A stretch of 64,000 nucleotides of DNA from Diphasiastrum complanatum (Eukaryota > Streptophyta > Lycopodiopsida > Lycopodiales > Lycopodiaceae), in the NCBI GenBank assembly GCA_029204225.1, contig CM055110.1:46947003-47011002 (forward strand). The letters are read 5' to 3'. The position numbers were made by a program, and so were the translations under genes. Of the stretch, positions 10,336 to 23,094 are shown in pieces. The notes under the pieces were generated by a model. The model was given only the letters and a program-made list of their open reading frames with translations, was not told where the DNA came from and made no database searches. How positions within the stretch are numbered: position 1 is the first letter of the stretch; every line of letters begins with the position of its first letter.

Positions 10336-12239
10336 TAGAATGAGGCTTTTTCTTAATTAGACATGGGTTACGGTGGTATGAGACATTATCCTAGTGATTG
10401 AGGTATGCCAATATAGTTTACCACCATATGTGGGTGAACTAGGATTTGCTCTACGGATGGGAAGATTGTCTGAAGTCCTTGAGAATAGGTTTTCTCTTGT
10501 GATATGGTACTAGAATATCTACGCGTAGATTTGTGGGATGATGTAGAAGTGGTATAGAGCAGTTCGACCCTTAGGCCTAGTGGATATCTGCTAGGCAAAT
10601 AGTTTGCAAGGAACTCGGGACGAGTTCAAACATGATGGGGAAGACTATTATGTCCATACTTGGGTCCAAACTTAGGACAAAGTTTGTAAATAGACCTACT
10701 TTGAGAAATGGGATGGGAATTGTCACATAAAGGAGGGAGTGGCTTGATATCCTTGGTAGATAAGTAGTAAGCGGGCTCTATGCTTGTATCTTGTGGCCTC
10801 AAGATTTTTTTAGTTGTGGAATGGTTGGCGCAGGTAGGGTGCGGAATGGGCATGCTAGGAAATGAATGGTTCAAAGGAAATGAATGGTTTAAAGTGACGG
10901 GAAAGTGGAAAGGAGCAAGGAATGGCATTTTAGGAAATTGAGTGGGATGCTTTTCCCAAGAAAAGTCGACCAACTATTTGCAATTTTTTTTTTCTTGTGC
11001 TAATCTTTTTGAATGGTTCATGCCATGCATGTGACTCTAATGATGATTGTAGCCCTTGCAAGAAATGCATGTGGTAATTAACGTGTATTTTACTTGAGAT
11101 GCTTTTATGCAATGATGGAATTGCATGAAGTTTGAAGGTTATTTTAGTATAGAAGGAGTGAAGAATTGCGTAAAGTTATGGGCTAGCAAAATAAACTATT
11201 AATTGGCGTATAAAGAATGACATGCACAATGAATTTTTTGAAAAGTTTTTGCCGATTCATAATGAATTATGTGAATGTTGAGTGCATGCATTAGGGTGAG
11301 AGAGAAATGGCATGCAACTATTCATCAAAATGTTTATATTTTCATGTGAAAGAAAACCTCAAACTACAACTAGATTCATTGCTATGGTTGCGTGTTAGAT
11401 CGTTCATAAGAATCAACCAAAACTCATGATTTTGTGTCGGTAACTTCATACTTCTTTCGTGAACAATAGCATTGAGATTATATAGCCACGAGAGGAGCGT
11501 TTTTTCCCTTTTTTGTGGACATGAGGCACATTACAATGGTTAGTCATTGGTGTTTCAAAGCACAAAAGTAAAGCGGAAATAAAATAAGAAAGTGTTAAGA
11601 GTCATACCTTCCCTTGTCCAAGTCCGATCTCTAAAGCACGTTGCTAATGCCGTCCATGAACTCATATCTAAGACCAAGAGTGCACCCCTTATTGTCTACT
11701 AGCTCTCCATGTGTAGGCGGTTGGTGTTCATGAACACCAACAGATGCATGTTGAGACACGCATGCACACAAGGTGGATTGAGATGAGTTAGTGTCTTACT
11801 TGATGTTCGAGCTATCTTTTGATGTATTTGAATTGCAAAATACTTATGTGACAATTATAATTATATCTGTTTGACTCATGCATGGTACATTTGACCACTA
11901 TTGTCATGCACATGATTGGATTGATCTCGGATTAAAAACCCATAAGGAGGTCAGTAGGCCTATCTTGACCATAAATTAATTATGGTTGAGGGGTTGGGGC
12001 CCTCATTGTTGGGCGTTTGGCGGTACACCGTGAATAAACACCATGTAAATAGATTTAATAGATCTTAGATTAGAAGAATAAGTGTGAGGCCTCTGGCACC
12101 CTGGGTGTGTAAGTTCAACCCAGTGATCACTTCAATATTTCATTCAATAGTTAGAAATAAAAGTGATTTTAAGGCCATTGTGGGAATTAAATCAATTTAT
12201 GGCCTATAAGTCAAGTTTGTGAATAAAAGGTGTTTTCGT
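10336..12239. other. Intronic DNA without recognisable features
   Basis: About 1.9 kb between the gypsy element and the copia remnant. No reading frame on either strand resembles a known domain, and no terminal repeats were found. It is probably older decayed repeat DNA. Confidence 0.4.
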
Positions 12240-12245
12240 TGGAGA

Positions 12246-12744
12246 TGTATTCGCCACCACCATCAGTTTGGAGTGCCTTCACTTTCCCAGACGTTTGTGT
12301 CTCAGCCATGGCCTTGAATCTCTTGAAGCATTCAAAGGCGTCAGATTTGTGCTAAGGTACCAGGTATCACAATCTTCGTTGCTGTTGTTGTAAGCCATTA
12401 ACAAATGTGTGTCTTGCTCCTTGAAGTCTGTCGCATTGGAGGAGTCTGGCTGCTGTTGTTGTTGCTGTTTCTTTGCCTCGTTGTAGATCCTGATGCGACA
12501 CTCCTTGATATCGTTATTAGCCCTTTTGCAATATCTACAGAAGAGCTTCTTCCATGATCCACCATGCTGAGTTTGAGCGTGAGGCTTATGTTGTTGCTGC
12601 TGCACCTGATTCTTGCCCTTGGAATGATCTTTCTTCTTGGTGTATAGAGCCATGGATTTGTCTTTGATGGATAGGCTGCTAGTCTTTCTCCACATTTTTT
12701 CTTGAAGAAGATCCACATCAGGCACACAAACCTTTCCTTTTTTG
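12246..12744 (-). pseudogene. Copia gag C-terminus with degenerate knuckle, joined to integrase fragment
   Basis: Minus-strand codons read SIKDKSMALYTKKK, a Gln-rich stretch, then a knuckle-like CRYCKRANNDIKEC in which the zinc-binding His is replaced by Asn. KEQDTHLLMAY and DTWYL follow, the segment leading into the copia protease. The protease itself is deleted: sequence near 12320-12246 is already integrase-like (FKRFKAMAET and VKALQTDGGGEYI, cognate to the copia LRTDNGGEY motif carrying the second catalytic Asp). Frames are shifted between the parts. Confidence 0.75.
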
Positions 12745-12981
12745 AACAAAAGTCCATTAAGGGTAGAGAATTCATCAGTACCCTTTATATCCTACCCCCC
12801 AAACTGACCACCATGATTATCAGTCCCGCTTGATGAAACTGCTAGAACCCTATTCCATATTGGTCCCAAATGTGGGTCTTTCTCATAAAGACCTCTCAGG
12901 GAGAGATAAAAGTCTGTACTGATTTCAGTGAAGGAAAGTTCGTTCACTTCACCAATTCGACTAAGTGCATCAGCCACCTGA
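12745..12981 (-). pseudogene. Ty3/gypsy pol fragment embedded in copia gag
   Basis: Minus-strand codons begin VADALSRIGEV, the hallmark of the end of gypsy RNase H, and run through LYEKDPHLGPIW to a GLLFKKGKVCVPD segment, the spacer before gypsy integrase. It sits between copia gag segments ending TQPDLTLQ and resuming LLQEKMWRK. Compared with the plus-strand sister copy it replaces only a few gag codons. A cDNA template switch is the likely origin. Confidence 0.8.
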
Positions 12982-13446
12982 TTAGATGAGCTGAAGGGTG
13001 AGGTCCGGTTGTGTGGAGATCATCACCACAAAGTGCTCATATGACTTCGGAAGAGAAGAAAGCAAGGTCATAATGGCATCATCATCTTGAATAGAATATT
13101 CTATAGCTGATAACTGATCTAACATGGACTTGAAGCTGTTGATGTGAGAAGTGATGGCAATAGAATCAGACATGCTAAAAGTAAAGAACTTCCTTCTAAG
13201 ATGTAATCTCATGGTTACATCGTGAGTCTCATAGAGACTAGATAACAAGTCCAGTATTTCCTTAGAGGTTTTGCACGTGGTAACGTGAGATATTTGGGAG
13301 TCGGCCAAATTGAGTGTGATACATGCTAAGGCCTTCTGATCTTTGATCCTCCAGGCCTTTGCTTGATCACCATCTTCTGGTTTCAGATCTGCACCTTCTA
13401 CTACATTCCAAAGATCTCTATCTATCAACATCATTCTAAGTTTCAA
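12982..13446 (-). pseudogene. Copia gag (UBN2 / retrotran_gag_2 type)
   Basis: About 150 open codons with DLWNVVEGADLKP, AWRIKDQKALACITLNLAD, LLSSLYETHDV, LHLRRKFFTFSMSD and LLSSLPKSYEHFVV, the standard order of plant copia gag. The first codons (DGSNY-W region) lie upstream in a broken frame. The frame ends at 12982 where the gypsy fragment begins. The minus-strand sister of 23645-24375. Confidence 0.85.
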
Positions 13447-13603
13447 TTTTCAAATATAGAAGTTAGAACCATTGAACTTGTCAATGACTCTAGCTTCACT
13501 GAGTGATGAAGATGAAGAGCTGCCTATATGAGACATGATAACAATATACAAATAGAACAAACTTAATCTCTCGGTTTATTTGGACTACGCTCTGATACCA
13601 ATT

Positions 13604-14411
13604 TGATGGGGGCAAGTTAGAAGGAAGAACGATAACACAGAAGAGAGCAGGAATATTGTGGAACAACTCTCCCATTCTAATCGGCTGCTAGGTGCAAAAA
13701 CAGTCTAATAGAAAGCTTCTGCTAAATATAATCACAGCTTTTAGGTGTTCTAATTGTCCGTTCTTCGGGAAATAAGGTACCTTAAAAACAACTTTAAGGT
13801 GCCCTTAGAAAGTTGAAGGTGCCCTCAGAAAAACGAAGATGTCTTAACAGTAACTTTCTCGCGCTTTTTGAAAAAAAGCGAAGAAGACGAAGGTACCTTT
13901 AAAACAACTTGAAGGTGCCCTTAAAAGGTTGGCGAATGTGTCTTTAACAGTTTAACTCTTAAAAATAGAGGACCTTATGAAATTTATCTTTTCTTGCATT
14001 TTTCGAGAAAATGCGAAAAAATCGAAGGTGCTGAAAAATAGTTAAACTTTTGAACTGCGAACAAGTTAACTTCTTCAAAATAATTGAACGGAAGAAGTCG
14101 AAGGTAAGTGTTGCAGTTTTTGGAAAGTGCGAAAAATGCGAACTGCGACATTTAGTGTATTTCTGCAGACTGTTCAGAAATAATGTAAATCTGCAGACTT
14201 GTTATAAATGCAAGTTTTGTGGAAGTCCTTGAAGATGGCCAAATCTCCAATGACTTCAAGTTATTAAACTTAACATCTGAACTTATATTATGATGGGATT
14301 GGTTATCCTTTGCTGGAGATCAGCCGGAAGTCCGTTGTAGACGTTCTTCAAGTAATTGGCTGTCTAAGTTATGATTCACGAAGGAGGCAATTGTGGGCTT
14401 AATTTCCAACA
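13604..14411 (-). repeat. 5' LTR of minus-strand copia element
   Basis: 808 bp. On the minus strand it starts TGTTGGAAATTAAG and ends CCCCCATCA, three bases before TGGTATCAGAGC. A segment around 14318-14353 (minus strand CCGGAAGTC... class) recurs on the plus strand near 23600-23635, identifying the second copy. Confidence 0.85.
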
Positions 14412-14712
14412 AAATTCACACGTGTGGAGTGTCCACCTCATGTGATTGTGAGCTCCTAAGATGTGTGGATGCACAATGATCAAGATTAGATTGAGATTCA
14501 AGATCTATCTTATTCTCAATGGCAAAAACACACTAGTATATGCATTAACTCACTTTCAAAGTACATACACACGTGTGGGACATTAGAGAAAATTTGGCCT
14601 TGGAAAGGGCCCTATAAGGATTGCCACGTAGGATGACAATTTTTTGGCAATGTAAAATACTAAAATAAAATCTTTTTCTGCGGCCCACACTTTCTTCGAT
14701 GGTTAACTATTG

Positions 14713-15195
14713 TGTGCATAGTATAGTGTGGCTGAAAAAAATCATAACTTTTGAACGACAACTCAAATTGAGACAATTACAGTGCCATTATGAAGCCCTC
14801 GACGAGAGCTTTTCAACGACACCCAACATGACCCAGTTTCGTGCTACGGTGAAGAAGTTATGGCCAATCAAAGTTTTGGTCAGTCAACACTTGGTCAACC
14901 CGATCTCTCTTTCAAGTGCAGTTGACCAGTTTGACCGGCTCGATCTCTCTTTCAAGTGTAGTTGACCAGTTTGACCCCCGATCAAACTGCTCAACTACGC
15001 TTGAAAGAGAGATCGGGTTGACCAAGGGTTGACCGACCAAAACTTTGACTGGCCATAATGGGTCATGTTGGGTGTCGTTGAAAAGCTCTCGTCGAGGGCT
15101 TTCTAATGGCATCGTAATCGTCTCAATCTGAGTTATCGTTCAAAAGTTAAACTGTTTTTTTTTTTTTTTTTTGAGTTGCATACTATACTATAGAT
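14713..15195. mobile_element. Foldback (large inverted repeat) element
   Basis: Arms at about 14716-14965 and 14985-15190 are reverse complements over nearly their whole length. Both carry TTTTGAACGA(C/T)AACTCA, GCCCTCGACGAGAGC, the CAACGACACCCAACATGACCC stretch and GATCTCTCTTTCAAG. The ends read GCATAGTATAGT and, from the other side, CTATAGTATAGTATGC. The left arm has about 25 bp and a short tandem duplication that the right arm lacks. Such structure is typical of foldback DNA transposons without coding capacity. Confidence 0.8.
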
Positions 15196-15569
15196 AAAAT
15201 GGCTTATTTACGGGTTGCCCCCGATGCAAAATTACAGTTCTTTCAAAAATAAAAGAAAATCAATTTGAAAGAGCTGCGTTACGTAGATTTCAAATTTGAG
15301 TGTTTTGATTGGACCATGTGGAAGAAACTTTTGAGAAAAAAAATAAAAAGTATATTTTTGAAAGGCCCCTTTTGTGAAGTTTTTTTTTTTCTCTAATGAG
15401 TATTTCAAAATAAAACTAAGTAAAGTTAAGCTCCTCTCCTCAAGTAGAGAGAGAAAACTAGAAAAGCACTTAGACTCAAAATCCACTAGATCTCCAAATT
15501 GCATCAATTAAAGTGAGAAGTACAATGATACTATAGATCCACGAGCTAACACAATGCCCAAACATGATT

Positions 15570-15715
15570 GGACCACATTTTTTCCACCTCTTAATCCTAT
15601 TGGACCATTGATCCATTCATCTCTTAATTCTATTGGACCGTTCATGGTTCCACCTCTAAATCCCATTGGACCAGTCATGGTTCCACCTCTAAATCCTATT
15701 GGACCTCTTGAACTT
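15570..15715 (+). repeat. Minisatellite, ~33-bp unit
   Basis: Four imperfect units around CCACCTCTAAATCC(T/C)ATTGGACC. The related repeat copy at 20033-20800 has only one clear unit near 20405, so the expansion occurred in this copy. The translated PPLNPIGP repeats are not a real protein. Confidence 0.8.
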
Positions 15716-16440
15716 CATCAAACAAAAGCATTACACTTGTCTACTATCCATTTAGCTTGAGTTTTGCCTCCTACACTACTTTGGCTCAATAGTGGCATTA
15801 CATGTGGAATTGGACAATTTGCCATCTATGCCAAATTTGACCCTATGTTGCAACATCCTACACCAAGATGCTTGATACAAAAAAGTATAAGACTCCTATA
15901 ACTAACATAGATAACCTTTTTGCATTTCTCACACCTTGCAAAAGAAATACATGAGGATCCAATTTAAATGCAAAAGCATACACTGAAATAACATAATTGA
16001 AATTTCAAGATGAGAGGCGAAAATTGGTCATAAGCTACCCAAATTGAATGTAAATGTCCATAAGCAACTCTACATGAGACATAATCAACCTCCCAAAACA
16101 ATATTAAGTAATAGTAATCTTTTTTTTGACAGCTTGATAGATGAGTGATCACTGAATATCTAATGGGACTAGGTGCCAGTATGATGCGAATTCATTATTT
16201 AGAAGGATTCCATATGCAGGATGACAGATTGAGGTGGAGGATGCAATGAATGCAGATATTCCTAATATGTTTGATGCCATCCAAGATTTAGAAAGCTGAA
16301 AAAACACTTATTGGAATTGGGCATGCCAGTTTTTGGGTACAAAAGTTATCGGCAATAGTTTGGTCATTTCAAGTCAATTAATTGTGTCAAGTACAATGTT
16401 TTCTTTTCCCTTGTGCTTAATTTTTCTGTTTTACTTTCAG

Positions 16441-16542
16441 TCGCAATTTCCAACTTTGGAGAGATTATATGAATCATTGAATGAGCTGGATGAAGTAAAA
16501 GCAACGAGCCCCGAAAAGCAGCCGGATGCAGTTATTTCTTGA
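16441..16542 (+). CDS. GSTZ1: GSTZ (maleylacetoacetate isomerase), terminal exon
   Basis: AG at 16439-16440 after a T-rich tract opens an exon of 33 codons plus TGA (16540-16542). It reads FPTLERLYESLNELDEVK, then SPEKQPDAV near the end. Plant GSTZ proteins end in the same pattern (F/Y-PTL-x-R-x-YESYNEL ... PEKQPD). The exon starts in phase 0, matching the phase-0 donor at 2304, and follows the 2247-2303 exon without missing family sequence. A 3'UTR presumably follows from 16543. Together the exons encode about 52 C-terminal residues of a protein that is usually about 220 residues long. Confidence 0.78.
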   Translation, partial: SQFPTLERLYESLNELDEVKATSPEKQPDAVIS

Positions 16543-18131
16543 CCTATATCCTATTAAATGTGATAGTCTTTATGAGATGTATTGTTGCTCTAAGCATGGC
16601 TTTTGATTTGGGTCATAGTTGGTTAGTATGTATCAGGATTGGAACTTTAGCAATTTCTATGAGACGCTTTATGTATAATATGGCTTGTTGTTTAAGTGTT
16701 TAGGTTGCCAAATCGTATGACATTAACACATTCATGGATTCTTGTCTATGTGTTACATACATTAGGTGTACGTTGCAATAGGTGAACACTTGATTAGACA
16801 AATTTGTCGTGTTAGTGCTTGAGCTTGCAAGAGATAAAATGGAATACTATGTACTTGATATAGGTAATAGCTAACCAAGACTTTGCAACCAAGGTTTGAA
16901 TTGGAATGTTAATGTTTGATTCACATGATTTGGTTATTGGAGTGTTATATGTGGAGTGAATAGCTTTTGAGTTAGGTTTAGATGTTTTGAACCTATTGAG
17001 GAGTTTATGTGCTAAATAAAAGCTCTACCTATAGTTAATGTAGTAATGAATAATCTCAAACATTTGTCCATGAAACTTGTCAAATATGTTCAAGCAATCA
17101 ACCTAATAGTTAATTTATGCAAAGAAGTCAGTTTTGTTTGGACATGCCATGCCAACAAATAAAACTTTGATTTCTAAGTTTTGGCCTTAGGCTTAAGTCT
17201 TAGACTTGCATGTAAGATTAAGTTTGGAAACTTGGGGCACAAAACATGTTTGAATGCGATATTGTTGATACACACTGTAGGGACATTGCAATGATCACTC
17301 TACTTGAAGTGTAGGTATGACATGTGTCGAAACAAATAACCTTTTTTTAATGTAAAATGTAAGGTAGTGAGAGACGAGGGCATTTCTTGGGGATCATTGT
17401 TGGTTGTTTGTGATGCCAAGAGTTATTTTTTTTTATTTGGACTTGAGGTGATTATGTCAGTAGTTCGAAGTTAGGATGTTGGAGCTTGTGGCTTGGAGGT
17501 GCAAAACATATATCAAACACACAGTCTAGCTTGTCCTTTTCTTTTATGTAGTTTTGCTCTTTTTGGAGTTGAAGCATCCTATGAGCATCCCATTTTTTCT
17601 TTGTGATGTTGATTTCATATATTTGCCCTAGTAGATATTGCTATTTTAAGGCCTTCCAAATTCATTTCATATGCTTTGTCCTTAAAGAAAACATGCCAAA
17701 TTGAGCATACAAACTAATTCTCAAATGTATTTAGGTAATTGAATATGCAAACAAGTATATCTTGTTTGTGGAGGGAGAGGACATTCAAATTGTTGTCAAT
17801 CTATAGGCACTTGAGGAGCTAAATTGATCTCAAGAGTTATTGAATTAAAAAAAGTTTGATATGTTTATATTTTTTCTTGATTCAATGAGACTTTAGATGT
17901 GCTTCTAGAACATATAGATGGGAAATTTGTCTTGTTTTGATTTAAGGGATGATGAGAATGACATGAAATAGAATTTGCCGTTTTGCATATGCTCATTGTT
18001 GATATGTGCACATATGCTCATCACAACAAGGATATATGCACTTGTGTAAGAAACAAATTTGTCATATTATTAAGTATATACCTTAAGAGATCATGTGACC
18101 AATGTTAATAGATTCTCATTAGTTTTCAAGG

Positions 18132-18175
<44 letters not shown>

Positions 18176-20032
18176 TTTCAAAGATTGGTCTATCATCAAT
18201 GAAATATGTACAGCTTAAGTTCATATGGTCCCTGAGAAACTTACCAAAAAGAAATAAATTTTTTACTAGTAGAAAGTAAAAGATTAAATTAATCTATTTA
18301 TTAACCATGCTAAAATAAAATGTTGAGCCTTTGACACAAGTCATGACAGAAGCTAGAATGGGAGTTCCTTGTGATTTCTAGTCTTGTAGATCTTCCATGG
18401 TGATGACTAACAATAGATGCCAAAAAGTTTGGATCTTGTGATAGATGAAATCTTCAAACAAAAATTATGAGATACTAAATGAAAGGTAGTTCGAGTTTCA
18501 CAATGTCTTGAAGCTAAAGTCAATTTGCTTTCAAATATGTTAAGTGAAGTGCAGTTTAAGCTTCTCACTTTCATATCAAATAGTTATTGTAAACCACAAT
18601 ACATATATAGCTCCGAGGGCAAAAGTGACGTTCTTATATGTGAAAAGATAAATTGTTATGTTATATATTATCTATATTTGTGAATCTTCTATTAAACTCA
18701 TGCTTATCATATAAAGCACAATATCAATTATAGGGCATACTTTTGAAGTTGACCCTTTTTTTTTTTTCTCTTCTGTAGATCTACCCTTTTGAGGTATAGG
18801 ACATGAAAATTCATATGTGCATTCATTGATGATTGGCCTTTTGTGAATAAATGTGTGAGCTTAACGAAAATTGTAAGTGTCTTGACAATTACCATAATAA
18901 TAAATAATTAGAATGCAAATAGAAAGATTCACGTGCAAGTTTGATGCTTCATTCATTATTTTTATCATTTGTGAAAATCAAATGTCAAATTTGAATTTGA
19001 CATTCTATGCGTGGTGTAACATATTCAACCTATGTGCATCAATAAATAAAAGCATGTAATTTCAGTTCCATTTAGTTTCTACTCAAGACTACTGCAACCT
19101 CTCTTTCACTTGTCATGCAAAACATAAACATAGCATTCTAGAGGATATCTCTTGTTTAATTATATCATTTGTGCGAGCTATTTTTGAGATGATATTAATT
19201 ATCAAAATGAAATCCATCATTCTATTTTATTAATGTCATTGTTTTGGTGGTGATAATGCCAAGATCATTCCCTTAACACCACCATCAAAATTTAATATGA
19301 CAACTTTTTCATTGCCTCCATCAAGAAACTTGCTAACATCTATGACAATTTTGATTAGGTTGAGTTTTTTTTGTTGCCTGTTTATTTGTTGCCATTGCAT
19401 TTGGCTTTGATGAATGGAACATATACTCAAATGTTGATTATTTACCAACACGCTCTCTCCTTGTCTGACGCGATGTATGATTAATTTCACCTTAGTACTC
19501 TAATGTAAATCTATTCATGTTTAAAAGTTCCAATTCTTGTTTTTTGTTGAATACTCATCATCTTTTTTTTCAATGCGTAATTATGCAATTTTTGAAATTG
19601 TTGCCCTTTTTTTAAATGGAAGCACATGCTCTCATTTATTGAAAAATTGTCATTTGTAAAAGGCTTCTTTCAAAGGGCTGGCTATATTTCACATTATGGC
19701 ATTTCTGGTTTTGCTATACATAAAGTTGTAGACAGAAGTCGTCTGTGACCAACTTGTAAAGGCTATATTATGATGTTCTGTATTTTGATTTGTCAGTGTA
19801 GCCAACCATTAAATTGTATCAATTATACTTCTTATTTATTGCAATATTTGCCAGTATAGCCTACCATTTCTAGACAATTTGTGGTGGATGATATTAACAT
19901 GAAATACTCGTAGCCACCATACGGCATACCTAACACACATCAATGGTCACAAAATGATATCCATAGGAGTTGGTTTATTTGGATTTTCATTCAAATAGAA
20001 TAAGTTATAAATATAGAAAATATGGGAAAGCT
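16543..20032. other. GSTZ 3' flank; intergenic DNA with (TA)n tract
   Basis: The first few hundred bases are a plausible GSTZ 3'UTR, but no single poly(A) signal stands out. The rest has no domain-like reading frame. A (TA)n microsatellite lies at about 18133-18174, and homopolymer T runs occur near 18756 and 19560. Confidence 0.45.
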
Positions 20033-20800
20033 GTTGAATTTCGCACGTGTGGGAGTGCCACAAAGTGTGTTATTGATCTCCTAAGATGTATAGATCACAC
20101 ATAGATTGAAAACCAAGATCTATTCCATAAATCTAAGGCAAGAGCACATTACTACATGCATAAATCAACCATACAAGTAGTTTCACACGTGTGGAGACTG
20201 TACTACAACAAACTAAGTATGAAAATTGCCCTCCTCTTGGATAGAGAGAGAATCCAATCAAGAAGTACATATAGAAAAACAAATTTGACTCAAAATAGTG
20301 TAGTAATCTCCTAACTCCAAAAACTTAATTACAAATGAACTAAGTGACATATAAGTAGTAATCGAAGGTGAAGGAGAGTGAAACATGATTGGACCTCTTC
20401 TTTTCCTCCTCTAAATCCTATTGGTTGAGTTACATATGAGCCCTCAATCTTGATTGGACCATTTTGATAGATTCTAGCTTTGATTGGTCACCAACTCTCA
20501 TGCCAACACATGGAGACATGTTACAAACCAAATCTAAACTTGACAAATGCCATAAGCCTAACTTGGCTTGAGCTACATCACAATCTACTTTTGGCCAAAT
20601 CACAACTTGCCATGTGTATTTGCCTATTTTGCCTCTAATGCCAAAAATGGCCTAATCAGCATTAAACACTTGGCTAGATCTCTACTAAAAAACTCAACAG
20701 AACTAAGATATTTTTGTTTATTTTCCACACGTGGGAACATGCGAGTCTTTATCACAAACAAGAATTTTAAAATAACAAAGCTAGATTTTGTCAATTTTTC
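20033..20800 (+). repeat. Dispersed repeat family, copy 2
   Basis: Same orientation and order of conserved blocks as 14412-15940: GCACGTGTGGGAGTGCCAC, CTCCTAAGATGTATAG, CACACGTGTGGAGACTG, and ATGATTGGACCTC with CCTCTAAATCCTATTGG. It lacks the foldback insertion. No coding capacity. Confidence 0.65.
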
Positions 20801-22290
<1,490 letters not shown>

Positions 22291-23094
22291 TCCATTCATT
22301 GTCCAGTTTTGCAGTTTTATTCGTGTTTCTACACAATCTGCAAAAATGCATGGGAATCGCTCAAGAGGTGGCTCCAACATATTGGACAACCTCCGACATA
22401 TCAGATGACTCCAACAAAAGTCAAAGGAGTCGAACATATTAAAGGATGATAGTTATTGTTCCACCTGATATGAAGCTAAAGACTTGCCCTAACTGCTTTG
22501 CAAAAAGATTTTGGAGAAGTCCTAACTGGATGGATGATAATGCATTACCTATATTCTCTCTGAAGTTTTTTAGAGCTCTATTAGAGTATTGCTATTAGCG
22601 CTTACTACTTACTAGCGGAAGTGCATTAGACAAAGTTTTCAGTTACTCACATCAAACGACTTCAGTTTTGTTTTTGGTATTTGCTTTGTGCCCTTCTATA
22701 ATTGCAGTTTGTACATGCTACTTTTTGAATCAATCTATCTTCTTTTTGCGTTCAGTATCATGTCAGAATGTATGTTTCTCTATAGTCATTTGTAACAAAT
22801 GATTCTCTTATTGTTTTGTTTGATCTGTTGAATACTTCAACGTTGCAATATTCTATACATCACTTCGCACTCTGAAATAGTTTGGCTACAAAATCACTTT
22901 AGTACTAATGATTTCAAAGTTAGTTTCTAAAAGATTGGACGTGGCTTCTATCATTATAGCTTTGTTCAATTATTGATAAGCGTAGTCATGCACTAGGAAA
23001 GAAGCTCATTCCGCTGCGTTTGATAGTTCGTTCATAGACTTATACTTATTGAATCGTCATTCCTTCTTCCAACAACCTTCAAGAAGAAGAAGCA
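22291..23094. other. Unassigned, probably old LTR sequence
   Basis: No domain-like frame. TA- and TTG-rich stretches look like decayed LTR or 3' untranslated retroelement sequence, but no matching partner was found in the window. Confidence 0.3.

Larger units (their letters stand above)
12240..14411 (-). mobile_element. Ty1/copia retrotransposon remnant, chimeric
   Basis: Read on the minus strand: an 808-bp LTR (14411 to 13604), a primer binding site (TGGTATCAGA, 13600-13591), copia gag (13446 to 12982), a foreign gypsy pol segment (about 12981-12745), the rest of gag with a degenerate knuckle, then a short integrase piece near 12290-12240. Protease, reverse transcriptase and the 3' LTR are absent. 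A related copia copy lies on the plus strand at 23424-24375. Confidence 0.85.
14412..15940 (+). repeat. Dispersed repeat family, copy 1 (interrupted)
   Basis: Shares ordered similarity with 20033-20800. Common features are CACACGTGTGG near the start and again about 150 bp later, a GAGCTCCTAAGATGT-type segment, a CTCCTC...AGAGAGAGA segment, and the motif ATGATTGGACC...CCTCTAAATCCTATTGG. Copy 1 is interrupted by a foldback element (14713-15195). Neither copy has coding capacity. The class is unknown; it could be a non-autonomous LTR or DNA element. Confidence 0.65.
2304..16440 (+). other. GSTZ last intron, 14.1 kb, filled with transposons
   Basis: Inferred intron of 14,137 bp between GT (2304) and AG (16439-16440, preceded by a T-rich tract). 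It holds the gypsy chromovirus at 3365-10335 with its nested element, the minus-strand copia remnant at 12240-14411, a dispersed repeat and a foldback element. The gypsy element lies in the same orientation as the gene, the copia remnant in the opposite one. Both exon ends are phase 0, so exact splicing keeps the reading frame. RNA evidence is needed to prove that the intron is removed as one piece. Confidence 0.65.

Noticed and set aside
12792-12977. Stand-alone small gene starting MADALSR
   Set aside because: ADALSR is the RNase H terminal motif of gypsy pol; the Met is an internal residue or chance, and the piece is part of a chimeric transposon.
3724-13600. tRNA-like TGGTATCAGAGCC sequences as tRNA gene fragments
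   Set aside because: They lie immediately inside LTRs and are primer binding sites; no cloverleaf surrounds them.
15554-15760. Pro-rich repeat protein (PPLNPIGP)
   Set aside because: Artefact of a 33-bp minisatellite whose unit length is a multiple of three.
14412-20800. Interpretation of the two related repeats as LTRs of one element containing the GSTZ terminal exon
   Set aside because: The exon fits the GSTZ gene structure and the repeats differ in length and insertions; no primer site or polypurine tract borders them.
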